From NCBI RefSeq assembly GCF_039839275.1, contig NZ_JBDOQP010000002.1, positions 434,001 to 498,000 on the forward strand: a stretch of 64,000 bases of DNA, given 5' to 3'. Source of the stretch: Aerobium sp039839275 (GTDB lineage: Bacteria; Pseudomonadota; Alphaproteobacteria; Rhizobiales; Rhizobiaceae). Shown in pieces: positions 8,042 through 17,345 of this stretch. The notes under the pieces were generated by a model that was not told the origin of the DNA, ran no database searches, and saw only the letters and a program-made list of their open reading frames with translations. Made by a program: the position numbers and the translations under genes. How positions within the stretch are numbered: position 1 is the stretch's first letter; every line of letters starts with the position of its first letter.

Positions 8042-9436
8042 CTACCTTTCGGCCGGCGCGCGCAACAGGCCCCAGCGCAGTCCTCGCTTGCGTTGCCCGC
8101 GCCACAACATCGCGGCCGCGAGCACCACCGTCAACAACTCGGCGGTAGGACCGGCAAACCATATCCCCACCTCACCGAATGCCACTGGCAGTATCAGCAC
8201 AAGCGGTACGGTGAAGACGTAGGTGCGGGCGACCGTCAGCACGATTGCCGCACGCGCCTCGCCGATAGCCTGGAGATAGCCGGAAAGGACGAGCATGCCG
8301 CCTGCAACGACGTACAGGATAACCATTATCGGCATGATGCGTCCTAGTTCCGCGATGGTCCGGGGATCGTCGACGAAGAGTTGACCGATCCAGGAGGCGG
8401 AGAAAATCATGACCACCTCGAACGCGCCGGCATACACGATCGCCACGACCAGCCCCCATTTGAAGGCGTCGTCCGAGCGCTGCCATTGGCCCGCGCCGTA
8501 GTTGTTGCCGACGATCGTCTGTGTCGCCATGTTGATGCCCATCATCGGCATGTAGGCGAAGCTCATGAGTCGGGTCACGATGCCATACGCCGCAATCGTG
8601 GACGCATAACCCTCCCCGCCCCAGCCCTGCACGGCAAGGATGACCGCCACCGAAACAAGCGAAATCCCTATGAAGCTGAGACTTTGCGGTGCGCCAAGCG
8701 CAAGTATCTCCCGCCAGGAATAGGCAAGGTCCCTTGCGCGCAGCGCCGACCAGCGCAGACGCGTGGCCCCAAAGCCGCGATAAGCGATGACGATGACCAA
8801 CGCCAGAAATTGCGCCAGAACCGTGCCGGCAGCAGACCCGCTGACCCCGTAGTCAAGGACCGCCACAAACAGGTAGGTCAAGGCAATGTTGGCGGCAGAG
8901 ACCAACACCGTCGCCAACGTCATCAAGGCAAGCTTGCCTTCGCAACGCAGCGCGTCGCCATTGACGCTGAGGACGAACATGACCGGCGAGCACCAGATCA
9001 GGATCGCGATATACTCGTGGCCCATCGCGGCAAGCTGCGCGGAGCCGTTGGCCAGACGCGTGGCAAGGGTAATGCCGGTTGCCGCAAACGAGACCATCAG
9101 CAACGTACAGATGACGAGCGCCAAGCCGTGCGCGCCAGTGAACACTGCGCGGGCCCGCTCGATGTCACCGGCGCCGAGCGAGCGGGCGAGCCGGCTTGCC
9201 ATCCCGTTGGCGACAAGCGTGGACAGCGCTGCCATCAACATGAAAAGAGGGAATGTCAGGGTCACGGCCGCCAGCGCCTCGGCCCCAACATAGGCGCCCA
9301 GGAACCACGCATCGATCAGCGTCTGGGCGCCGTTGGTCAGCATGATGAAGATTATGGGGGCGGCGGTGCGCAGGAAAAGGGGGCCGAGCGGCCCCTCGAG
9401 GAACGGATTTATGTGCGCGCGATCAGGCGTCGCCAT
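8042..9436 (-). CDS. MATE family efflux transporter
   Basis: A 464-residue polytopic inner-membrane protein with about 12 predicted helices in two similar halves, as expected for cation-coupled multidrug and toxin extrusion pumps. Recognisable segments include LFLRTAAPIIFIMLTNGAQ at the N-terminus and GINMATQTIVGNNYGAG in the second half. The ATG at 9436 is preferred over that at 9454 because CGGAGA lies about 9 bases before it. The substrate cannot be inferred. It is first in a minus-strand unit with the YqaA gene. Confidence 0.9.
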   Translation of the reverse strand: MATPDRAHINPFLEGPLGPLFLRTAAPIIFIMLTNGAQTLIDAWFLGAYVGAEALAAVTLTFPLFMLMAALSTLVANGMASRLARSLGAGDIERARAVFTGAHGLALVICTLLMVSFAATGITLATRLANGSAQLAAMGHEYIAILIWCSPVMFVLSVNGDALRCEGKLALMTLATVLVSAANIALTYLFVAVLDYGVSGSAAGTVLAQFLALVIVIAYRGFGATRLRWSALRARDLAYSWREILALGAPQSLSFIGISLVSVAVILAVQGWGGEGYASTIAAYGIVTRLMSFAYMPMMGINMATQTIVGNNYGAGQWQRSDDAFKWGLVVAIVYAGAFEVVMIFSASWIGQLFVDDPRTIAELGRIMPIMVILYVVAGGMLVLSGYLQAIGEARAAIVLTVARTYVFTVPLVLILPVAFGEVGIWFAGPTAELLTVVLAAAMLWRGQRKRGLRWGLLRAPAER

Positions 9437-9627
9437 TGTGTCGTCTCCGGACAAGCATCGGTTGGAGATCGATGGGGACCCGCATTGCCCTTCGTCCGAT
9501 GCGTCGGTTTCGACTGCTGTTCGGATCGAGGCTTCACCATTGCTTTCGCCGCGGGTGGCCGGCGCCTCGTGCCTTGCCTCTCGTAGGCTTGCGTCTCCCG
9601 GCTGTCAATAAACCCGTACCATCATGC

Positions 9628-9655
9628 AAAAAAGGAGCGGCTCGTCGCCACTCCT
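9628..9655 (-). terminator. Intrinsic terminator after csbD
   Basis: On the minus strand, AGGAG and CTCCT arms enclose a partly paired GC-rich loop and are followed by TTTTTT. It lies about 31 bases past the CsbD stop. Confidence 0.65.
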
Positions 9656-9685
9656 CTAATCCGTGCTGCCTGTCAATGGGGCGTT

Positions 9686-9865
9686 TCAGAGCGCCTTCTT
9701 GACCTTGTCCTTGGCGTCACCAAAACCCTTCTGGACCTTGCCGGCGGCCTTTTCGGCCTTGCCTTCCGCTTCGGTCTTCTTCGAACCGGTCGCCTTGCCG
9801 GCGGCTTCCTTCACGGAACCCTTTGCCTGCTTGGCGACACCCTTGACCTGATCCTTATTGACCAT
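9686..9865 (-). CDS. CsbD family stress-response protein
   Basis: A 59-residue, highly hydrophilic, lysine- and alanine-rich protein with the CsbD pattern: VNKDQVKGVAKQAKGSVKEA, then GKATGSKKTEAEGKAEKAAG and KDKVKKAL. Such proteins are abundant under general stress or starvation in many bacteria, but their molecular role is unknown. The ATG at 9865 is supported by AAGGAAA about 8 bases upstream. The gene stands alone, with its own terminator downstream and the groEL terminator 76 bases upstream. Confidence 0.88.
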   Translation of the reverse strand: MVNKDQVKGVAKQAKGSVKEAAGKATGSKKTEAEGKAEKAAGKVQKGFGDAKDKVKKAL

Positions 9866-9941
9866 CTGGCTTTTCCTTCGCGCAGCCGCACAGTTGCGGC
9901 GTGCATCAACGGTAAGGACAGCATTTGGTTGCCGCAGGCCA

Positions 9942-9972
9942 AAAGAAAGGGGCGGCATCGCTGCCGCCCCTT
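9942..9972 (-). terminator. Intrinsic terminator of groES-groEL
   Basis: Hairpin with 9-bp arms GGGGCGGCA / TGCCGCCCC and a TCGC loop (9949-9970). On the minus strand it is followed by TTTCTTTT, beginning 27 bases after the groEL stop. Confidence 0.82.
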
Positions 9973-9996
9973 CGAACTTTCAGCGTTACGGACTTC

Positions 9997-11640
<1,644 letters not shown>

Positions 11641-11713
11641 GTTCAGCTCCTGTTTTCAAAGCCGTTCGACGTCGAACAGGCCAGAATGCGATTGAATGCG
11701 GAAGGTCTCGGCG

Positions 11714-12010
11714 TCAGCCGACGATGCCCATGATGTCGGATTCCTTCATGATCAGAAGGTCTTCGCCATTGAGCTTGACTTCGGTGCCGGACCACTTGCC
11801 GAACAGCACGCGGTCGCCGGCCTTGACGTCCAGCGGGACGAGCTTGCCAGCTTCGTCACGAGCGCCGGAGCCGACGGCGATGACTTCGCCTTCCTGCGGC
11901 TTTTCCTTGGCAGTGTCCGGAATGATGATGCCGCCGGCGGTCTTCGCCTCGGACTCGACCCGACGAACGACCACACGGTCATGGAGCGGGCGGAATTTCG
12001 ACTTTGCCAT
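11714..12010 (-). CDS. groS: Co-chaperonin GroES (Hsp10)
   Basis: The 98-residue co-chaperonin that caps the GroEL cavity. It starts MAKSKFRPLHDRVVVRR and contains the mobile-loop segment (TAGGIIIPDTAKEKPQEG) and GTEVKLNGEDLLIMKESDI. It is the first gene of a two-gene heat-shock operon. The leader of about 90 bases between the predicted transcription start and the ATG contains the CIRCE operator. Confidence 0.98.
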   Translation of the reverse strand: MAKSKFRPLHDRVVVRRVESEAKTAGGIIIPDTAKEKPQEGEVIAVGSGARDEAGKLVPLDVKAGDRVLFGKWSGTEVKLNGEDLLIMKESDIMGIVG

Positions 12011-12071
12011 CTCTGGTGTCCTCGATAAGGATAAAAAGGGATTTCCTCCATCCGGCGGAGCCGGATATCGG

Positions 12072-12098
12072 TTAGCACTCCCTTTTGGTGAGTGCTAA
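12072..12098 (-). promoter_or_regulatory. CIRCE element (HrcA operator)
   Basis: Perfect TTAGCACTC-N9-GAGTGCTAA inverted repeat, the binding site of the heat-shock repressor HrcA. It begins 61 bases upstream of the groES start and sits just downstream of the predicted transcription start, so bound HrcA would block initiation, and the hairpin would also be present in the mRNA leader. Confidence 0.97.
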
Positions 12099-12107
12099 CG
12101 TGACGCC

Positions 12108-12136
12108 CAGATAGTGATTGTGGCGAAACGAGTCAA
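12108..12136 (-). promoter_or_regulatory. groESL promoter, sigma-70-like
   Basis: On the minus strand, TTGACT (12136-12131) and TATCTG (12113-12108) are separated by exactly 17 bases. The predicted transcription start near 12101 places CIRCE at about +3 to +30. The promoter ends only 5 bases before the stop of the upstream amidotransferase gene. Confidence 0.7.
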
Positions 12137-12141
12137 GATCA

Positions 12142-12849
12142 TCAGGCCGGAATGATCGTGCGAACCCAGTTGCGCGCGATCGCAAGACCGGCCGTGTCGG
12201 CCGCTGGCCCGAAACGCTTTGCCTGCTCGGGGTGTCGCATGTGCCAGTCGGGCTGGCGATCGGCAAGCCAGTCTTCGAACACGCTGTTCCACTGCGCGAC
12301 GAGAGCGGTGTCGGCCTCGAAATGGAACTGGATGCCGTAGGCGGCGCGCCGAACGCGGAATGCCTGGTTGTGGACGTCGAGATTGCCGGCCAGGCGCACC
12401 GCGCCGCGCGGCAGGATGAAGGTGTCGTCGTGCCACTCGAAGATCGGGAACGCGGCGTCGACGCCGGCAAACAGCGGATCGGCTTCGCCGTCCTCGTTGA
12501 GTTCCACCTGGCGCCAGCCGAATTCCGACGCTCCACCGATGATGTTTTCCGCGCCATAGGCACGGGCAAGAAGCTGGCTGCCGAGGCAGATGCCGAGCAC
12601 CGAGCGGCCGGCTTCGGCGAAGGCCCGCATCAGATCGCACAGCGCCGGCAGCCACGGACAGGCGTCGTCAGCAAGGGCGTTCTGGCCGCCACCGAGCACG
12701 ATCAGCGCGTCGTAGCCTTCGGGCCTGCGCGGAATGGCCGCCTGCCGGTCGGCCCGCAGCAGATGAATGTCCGCGTCCCGTTCCGCGAGTGCCCTGCCGA
12801 CCTGGCCAAGACCTGTCCCTTCGAAATTCTGGACAACGAGAACGCGCAT
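12142..12849 (-). CDS. Class I glutamine amidotransferase (GMP synthase-like)
   Basis: A 235-residue stand-alone GATase1 domain. The nucleophile elbow GICLGSQL (Cys88) and the second catalytic motif GIQFHFE (His176, Glu178) are intact, so the triad that releases ammonia from glutamine is complete. The protein resembles YfeJ/GuaA-N-like amidotransferases that lack a fused synthase, so the acceptor is unknown. Gamma-glutamyl peptide or polyamine hydrolases share this fold. The ATG at 12849 is favoured by GGAAG 5 bases upstream; an in-frame ATG at 12861 is possible. It is transcribed divergently from the unknown gene at 12928. Confidence 0.85.
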   Translation of the reverse strand: MRVLVVQNFEGTGLGQVGRALAERDADIHLLRADRQAAIPRRPEGYDALIVLGGGQNALADDACPWLPALCDLMRAFAEAGRSVLGICLGSQLLARAYGAENIIGGASEFGWRQVELNEDGEADPLFAGVDAAFPIFEWHDDTFILPRGAVRLAGNLDVHNQAFRVRRAAYGIQFHFEADTALVAQWNSVFEDWLADRQPDWHMRHPEQAKRFGPAADTAGLAIARNWVRTIIPA

Positions 12850-12927
12850 CAAATCTTCCATATCGGTGGTGTCAGCCGGGCGCGCGAGCGATAGCATGAG
12901 GAAACCCACGCAGCAAAGGAGAAGCCG

Positions 12928-13548
12928 GTGCCGCTGCAGAACCGCGTCGATCCATCGGGCCGCATCCATGCCGTCGCGGCGCGCGGCCTGTTCACCGGCA
13001 ATCGCGGCGTCATCCATGACCCGCAAACGAGGACATTGCTGTCACGACGCTGGACGACAAAGGCATGGATCATCTGCACGCTCGAGCATCCGCGCGGCGT
13101 GAAGCGCGACCCGATGGGGCGCAACGCCCCTTCCGGCGGCCCCGGCTGGACGGAACTCTTCTTCCTCGACGAAGTCACCGCACTCGCCGCAGGCCATCGC
13201 CCCTGTTTCTACTGCCGAAGGGAAGCGGCGGCGGTTTTCCTCGCCTGCAGCGGCAAGCCGAACGCGCCAGCGCTGGACGCGACGGTGCACGAACAGCGCA
13301 CGACGAGCCGGCCACGGCTCGACGCAACGGAAATCGCCGCCCTTCCCGACGGCACGGCGATCGGCATTGGCGACAGTGCGTTCATGGTACGCTACGGGAC
13401 GGCTATGCCATGGAGCTTTTCGGGCTACGGACCTGCCCGCTCGCTCCCGGAAGCTGCACTGCTGCTCACGCCGATGGCAAACGTCATGGCCCTTAAGGCG
13501 GGATACGAACCGCTCTGGCATGCAACTGGCGCCCACATGCCCGCTTGA
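12928..13548 (+). CDS. Conserved protein of unknown function with a CxxC motif
   Basis: A 206-residue soluble protein I cannot assign to a named family. It starts at GTG, with a strong AAGGAG 6 bases upstream. Notable are two closely spaced cysteines in GHRPCFYCRREAA (Cys93, Cys96), which could form a zinc knuckle or redox pair, and several aromatic-rich conserved-looking stretches (GPGWTELFFLDEVTAL, MPWSFSGYG). No signal peptide or membrane segment is evident. Its stop overlaps a TTG that could begin an extended rsmE, so it is probably cotranscribed with rsmE. The amidotransferase gene is divergent, 78 bases away. Confidence 0.75.
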   Translation: MPLQNRVDPSGRIHAVAARGLFTGNRGVIHDPQTRTLLSRRWTTKAWIICTLEHPRGVKRDPMGRNAPSGGPGWTELFFLDEVTALAAGHRPCFYCRREAAAVFLACSGKPNAPALDATVHEQRTTSRPRLDATEIAALPDGTAIGIGDSAFMVRYGTAMPWSFSGYGPARSLPEAALLLTPMANVMALKAGYEPLWHATGAHMPA

Positions 13549-13580
13549 CCCAGGTCCGTCATTTCCGCATCACAGCGTCC

Positions 13581-14318
13581 ATGCGCGCGAACTACAAACT
13601 GCAGCGGCTTTTCGTGCCGCACGATCTCGCAGCCGGCGTCGAATTCGAGCTCGACAAGGGACAGAGCCACTACATTGCCCGCGTCCTGCGGATGGCGGAA
13701 GGGGCGCCATTGCTGGTCTTCAACGGGCGAGACGGAGAATGGGCCGCGCATGTCGCGGCAGTTGGAAAGAAGGCGGTTCGGCTTCGCGTTGCCGATCGGA
13801 CGCGCTCGCAGCCGGCCACCCCCGACCTCGTCTATGCCTTCGCTCCGTTGAAAGTCGGAAGGTTGGACTACCTCGTCCAGAAGGTTGTGGAGATGGGCGT
13901 CGGCGTGATCCAGCCCGTCATCACCCAGCACACCCAGATGGCCAAGCCATCGCTCGACAAGATCCAGGCCAACGCCATTGAGGCGGCCGAACAATGCGGC
14001 GTTCTTTCCATCCCATCCATCCGCCCGCCGCTGAAGCTGGAACAGTTCCTCGGAGGTTGGGAAACGGACCGGCGGCTGATCTTTTGCGACGAGGATACCG
14101 AGACCGACAATCCGTTGCCCGCTCTCCAATCCATCACCGAAACCAGGTTCTGCCTGCTGATCGGGCCGGAAGGCGGTTTCTCGGACGACGAGCGGCGGAT
14201 GCTGCGCGCCCTGCCATTCGTCAGCGCGATCCCGCTCGGTCCACGCATATTGCGGGCCGATACCGCCGCCGTCGCGGCACTCGCATTGGTCCAGGCAACG
14301 GTCGGCGATTGGCACTGA
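13581..14318 (+). CDS. rsmE: 16S rRNA (uracil(1498)-N(3))-methyltransferase
   Basis: SPOUT-class methyltransferase of 245 residues that methylates N3 of U1498 in the 30S decoding region. The C-terminal trefoil-knot motifs LLIGPEGGFSDDE and LGPRILRADTA, which bind S-adenosylmethionine, are complete. The start MRANYKLQRLFVPHDL matches family N-termini. An upstream TTG (13545) would add 12 residues and overlap the previous stop, but it lacks support. gshA follows after 119 bases. Confidence 0.94.
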   Translation: MRANYKLQRLFVPHDLAAGVEFELDKGQSHYIARVLRMAEGAPLLVFNGRDGEWAAHVAAVGKKAVRLRVADRTRSQPATPDLVYAFAPLKVGRLDYLVQKVVEMGVGVIQPVITQHTQMAKPSLDKIQANAIEAAEQCGVLSIPSIRPPLKLEQFLGGWETDRRLIFCDEDTETDNPLPALQSITETRFCLLIGPEGGFSDDERRMLRALPFVSAIPLGPRILRADTAAVAALALVQATVGDWH

Positions 14319-14437
14319 GCATCAAGCAACCGTCAACATGCTGTCAGGATTTTTCGCTTGATCGCGGACCGCTCTTGCGTTCAACACTCGCGCGCCGCTG
14401 CTGCGAACGGCCGGCCGGGCATGACTGAGGAAACGAC

Positions 14438-15811
14438 ATGGCGCGCGACACGACGGATTTTCAGCCCATCGAGGGCATGGATCAGCTTGTCTCCTACCTC
14501 TCCGCCGGCAACAAGCCGAAGGAAGAATGGCGCATCGGCACCGAGCACGAGAAGTTTCCCTTCTATGTCGACGGCAACAGCCCGGTTCCCTATGGGGGCG
14601 ACAACGGAATCAGGGCGATCCTGGAAGGCATGCAGCGCGTGCTTGGCTGGGAGCCGATCATCGACGCCGGCCACATCATCGGGCTTGTCGAGCCCACCGG
14701 CCAGGGCGCGATCAGCCTTGAGCCGGGAGGCCAGTTCGAACTGTCGGGAGCGCCGGTCGAGACCATCCACCAGACCTGCCGCGAAGGCAACGCCCATCTC
14801 GCGCAACTGCGCCAGATCGCCGAGCCGCTCGGCATCCGCTTTCTCGGCCTTGGCGGCAGCCCGAAATGGACGCTCGCCGAAACGCCCCGCATGCCCAAGT
14901 CGCGCTACGACATCATGACCGCCTACATGCCGAAGGTCGGCACGAAGGGCCTCGACATGATGTACCGCACCTGCACGATCCAGGTGAATCTCGATTTCGA
15001 CAGTGAAGCCGACATGCGCCGCAAGATGCAGGTTTCGCTCAAGCTGCAGCCGCTTTCCACAGCGCTGTTCGCCAACTCGCCGTTCACCGAGGGCCGACCC
15101 AACGGCCTGCAGAGCTGGCGCGGCGACATCTGGCGCGACACCGACAACCAGCGCTCCGGCCTGCTCGACTTCTGCTTTTCGCCCGAATTCGGCTTCGCCG
15201 ACTACGTCAAATGGGCGCTCGACGTGCCGATGTATTTCCTGATCCGCGAGGGACGCTATTTCGACGTCACCCACGTCACGTTCCGCCAATTCATGGACGG
15301 CGCGCTCAGGAACGAGGTGCCCGACGGCCTGCCGACCATGGGTGACTGGGCCAACCATTTGTCGACGCTTTTCCCCGACGTGCGGCTCAAGCGCTTCCTG
15401 GAAATGCGCGGCGCCGACGGCGGCCCGTGGCGGCGCATCTGCGCCTTGCCGGCGTTCTGGGTCGGACTGCTCTACGACGATGCCGCGCTCGATGCCGCCG
15501 AAGCGCTGACGCGGGACTGGACCTTCGAGGAAGTCAGCGCGATGCGCGAAACCGTTCCGGCGCAAGCGCTCAACACCGCCTTCCGCAACCACTCGCTTCG
15601 CGACGTCGCCCGCGAGGTCCTCGATATTTCGCGAACCGGCCTTGCGAATCGCGCCCGCAACAACGCCGAGGGCTATGACGAGACGGGTTTTCTCGCGCCG
15701 CTTGAGGAGGTGGTCGCACGCGGCACCACCAGCTCCGAAGAAATGGTGCGGGCGTTCCACACACGCTGGGGCGGCTCGATCGAACCCGCCTTCATCGAAT
15801 ACGCCTATTGA
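14438..15811 (+). CDS. gshA: Glutamate-cysteine ligase, plant/alphaproteobacterial type
   Basis: First enzyme of glutathione synthesis, joining glutamate and cysteine with ATP, 457 residues. It belongs to the GCS2 type shared by alphaproteobacteria and plants: EEWRIGTEHEKFPFYVDG near the N-terminus, then GQGAISLEPGGQFELSG, and GLDMMYRTCTIQVNLDF. In plant enzymes activity is set by disulfides; the cysteines here were not mapped onto those positions. A MARDTTDFQPIEGMDQL start fits the family. gshB is not in the window. Confidence 0.94.
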   Translation: MARDTTDFQPIEGMDQLVSYLSAGNKPKEEWRIGTEHEKFPFYVDGNSPVPYGGDNGIRAILEGMQRVLGWEPIIDAGHIIGLVEPTGQGAISLEPGGQFELSGAPVETIHQTCREGNAHLAQLRQIAEPLGIRFLGLGGSPKWTLAETPRMPKSRYDIMTAYMPKVGTKGLDMMYRTCTIQVNLDFDSEADMRRKMQVSLKLQPLSTALFANSPFTEGRPNGLQSWRGDIWRDTDNQRSGLLDFCFSPEFGFADYVKWALDVPMYFLIREGRYFDVTHVTFRQFMDGALRNEVPDGLPTMGDWANHLSTLFPDVRLKRFLEMRGADGGPWRRICALPAFWVGLLYDDAALDAAEALTRDWTFEEVSAMRETVPAQALNTAFRNHSLRDVAREVLDISRTGLANRARNNAEGYDETGFLAPLEEVVARGTTSSEEMVRAFHTRWGGSIEPAFIEYAY

Positions 15812-15865
15812 GCGCGATCGTGGTTGGAGTAGTCTCCCGGTAACAGGAACCGGGAGGATACCGCG

Positions 15866-16726
15866 ATGCTGCCCCTATACGACATGCTTGCCAACGCGCA
15901 GAACGGTCACGCGTTTCAGCAGATGGCGAAGCAGTACGGCCTTTCGCAGGCCCAGGTTCAGGAAGCGGTTGCAGCGCTTCTGCCGGCTTTCAGCCAGGGA
16001 CTGAAGCGCAACGCATCGAGCCCGGGCGACCTCGGCGCGTTTCTCTCGGCGCTCTCGTCGGGACAGCACGCCAGATATTTCGAGGACGCCAGCAACGCCT
16101 TCTCCCAGCAGGGACTACAGGAAGGCAATGGCATTCTCGGCCATCTTTTCGGCTCCAAGGACCTGTCACGCGCCGTCGCCTCGCAGGCGGCGCAGGCAAC
16201 CGGCATAGGGCAGGATTTGCTGAAGCAGATGCTGCCCGCACTCGCCTCGATGATCATGGGCGGATTGTTCAAGCAATCCACCGGACAGGTCGGCGCCTCA
16301 GGGACTCGGGCATCGGCCAATCCGCTGCAGGAGATCATCGAGCAGATGATGCGGCAGGGCGGTGGCATGATGCCGCCGCAGCCGCAGGCCCAGCCCTCTC
16401 CCCTCGATAACCCGTTTGGCAAGATCCTCGAAGGCATGTTCGGCGGCGGCGGTCAGGCGCAACCCCAGCCGCAGGCGCCACAGACGCCTTTCGGCGACAA
16501 CCCGCTCGGCCGCATCTTCGAGGAGATGATGGGCGGCGGCCAGGTCCGGCCCGAGGCTCCCGCGGCGCCCGAGCCGAAAGCCAATCCGAGCGGTCGCGCA
16601 CGTACGCCGTATGACGACCTCTTCGGCGACATGTTCGAGGCCGGCGCCAAGACGCGCGACGGTTACCAGAAGAACATGGAATCGGTGTTTGACCAGTTTC
16701 TGCAAGGGATGAAGCAAAGGCGGTAG
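15866..16726 (+). CDS. DUF937 domain protein
   Basis: A 286-residue soluble protein. The first 140 residues are a DUF937/YidB-like helical domain (LPLYDMLANAQNGHAFQQMA; GILGHLFGSKDLSRAVASQA; ALASMIMGGLF). The rest is a low-complexity tail rich in Pro, Gln and Gly, with three similar short segments of the form PF(G)xxxLxxIxEEMMGGG and a final YDDLFGDMFEAG. The function of the family is unknown. The tail repeats look like internal duplications of a short amphipathic motif. It starts 54 bases after gshA and could be read from the same promoter. Confidence 0.85.
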   Translation: MLPLYDMLANAQNGHAFQQMAKQYGLSQAQVQEAVAALLPAFSQGLKRNASSPGDLGAFLSALSSGQHARYFEDASNAFSQQGLQEGNGILGHLFGSKDLSRAVASQAAQATGIGQDLLKQMLPALASMIMGGLFKQSTGQVGASGTRASANPLQEIIEQMMRQGGGMMPPQPQAQPSPLDNPFGKILEGMFGGGGQAQPQPQAPQTPFGDNPLGRIFEEMMGGGQVRPEAPAAPEPKANPSGRARTPYDDLFGDMFEAGAKTRDGYQKNMESVFDQFLQGMKQRR

Positions 16727-16767
16727 GACGCACCCAAGTGGCGGCGCACCCCAGACCGCAGGTAACC

Positions 16768-16800
16768 AAAAAAAGCCCGGCCTTCTCGCGATGGCCGGGC
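16768..16800 (-). terminator. Intrinsic terminator of the DUF1127 gene
   Basis: Perfect 8-bp stem GCCCGGCC / GGCCGGGC with a 10-base loop. On the minus strand it is followed by seven T residues, about 70 bases past the DUF1127 stop. It also separates this gene from the convergent DUF937 gene. Confidence 0.88.
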
Positions 16801-16869
16801 AGTGTGCAGGCTGCCGGAAGGGGATCCGGCGGGAGTGTGGGAGTTTGCCTGCGTAACTTAAGAACTGTT

Positions 16870-17160
16870 TCAGCAGACGCGCCGGGCACTCATCTCGACC
16901 ATGCCGCGCTCACGCGCGATACGGTTGAGGCGGACCGTCGGATCCACGCCGAGCGGCGCATGGGTGACGACCTCGATGTCCGTGCGCATCAGTCCGATGT
17001 CTGCGAGTTCGTGGTCTGACAGTCGCCAAAGGTGATTCAGTTCGCGGCGATTCTTCACGGAGCGTACGAACATGCGCAACACCTCGGTCAGACGCGCCAC
17101 GGTGGCAACCGTGCGCGTTCCGGCACCGATCGCATGCGTGGGGTGGTCGAGGGCGGTCAT
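16870..17160 (-). CDS. DUF1127 small protein
   Basis: A 96-residue protein whose core, NHLWRLSDHELADIGLMRTD, is the DUF1127/YjiS motif. A basic, arginine-rich stretch (VRSVKNRRELN) precedes it. DUF1127 proteins in Agrobacterium and Brucella are linked to phosphate and carbon metabolism and RNA turnover, and several are reported to be controlled by the LysR regulator VtlR/LsrB. The ATG at 17160 has AAGGAGA upstream. The gene is divergent from an lsrB-like regulator with a 185-base shared control region and has its own strong terminator. Confidence 0.9.
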   Translation of the reverse strand: MTALDHPTHAIGAGTRTVATVARLTEVLRMFVRSVKNRRELNHLWRLSDHELADIGLMRTDIEVVTHAPLGVDPTVRLNRIARERGMVEMSARRVC

Positions 17161-17320
17161 GACGTGTCTCCTTCATCGTTTCTCAAGGCGAGACAAGACG
17201 CCGGCGCACCGCATCGTCGAATGCGGAATGGGCCGTGGCGCGTCGCACCTGCTGGTTTGAACAATGTGACGATCGCATCGCGGCATTGATTAGTCTAACG
17301 AATGTTTTTAATGTATCGGA

Positions 17321-17341
17321 TCAATGAACGTTATGGATTGA
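17321..17341. promoter_or_regulatory. Putative LysR-type operator (T-N11-A dyad)
   Basis: TCAAT-N11-ATTGA, a 5-bp inverted repeat with the T-N11-A spacing typical of LysR-family binding sites. It ends 4 bases before the regulator's ATG (17346), where binding would interfere with its own expression. A second short dyad, TTAG-T-CTAA, lies just upstream at 17290-17298. Confidence 0.5.
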
Positions 17342-17345
17342 TGCC

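Noticed and set aside
6096..9586. Long plus-strand frames over fumC and the MATE gene
   Set aside because: These are antisense shadows of well-supported genes; their composition is typical of GC-rich non-coding frames.
9437..9685. Riboswitch or small RNA between the MATE and csbD genes
   Set aside because: Apart from the csbD terminator no conserved structure was seen. The region is probably the two genes' promoter and end sequences.
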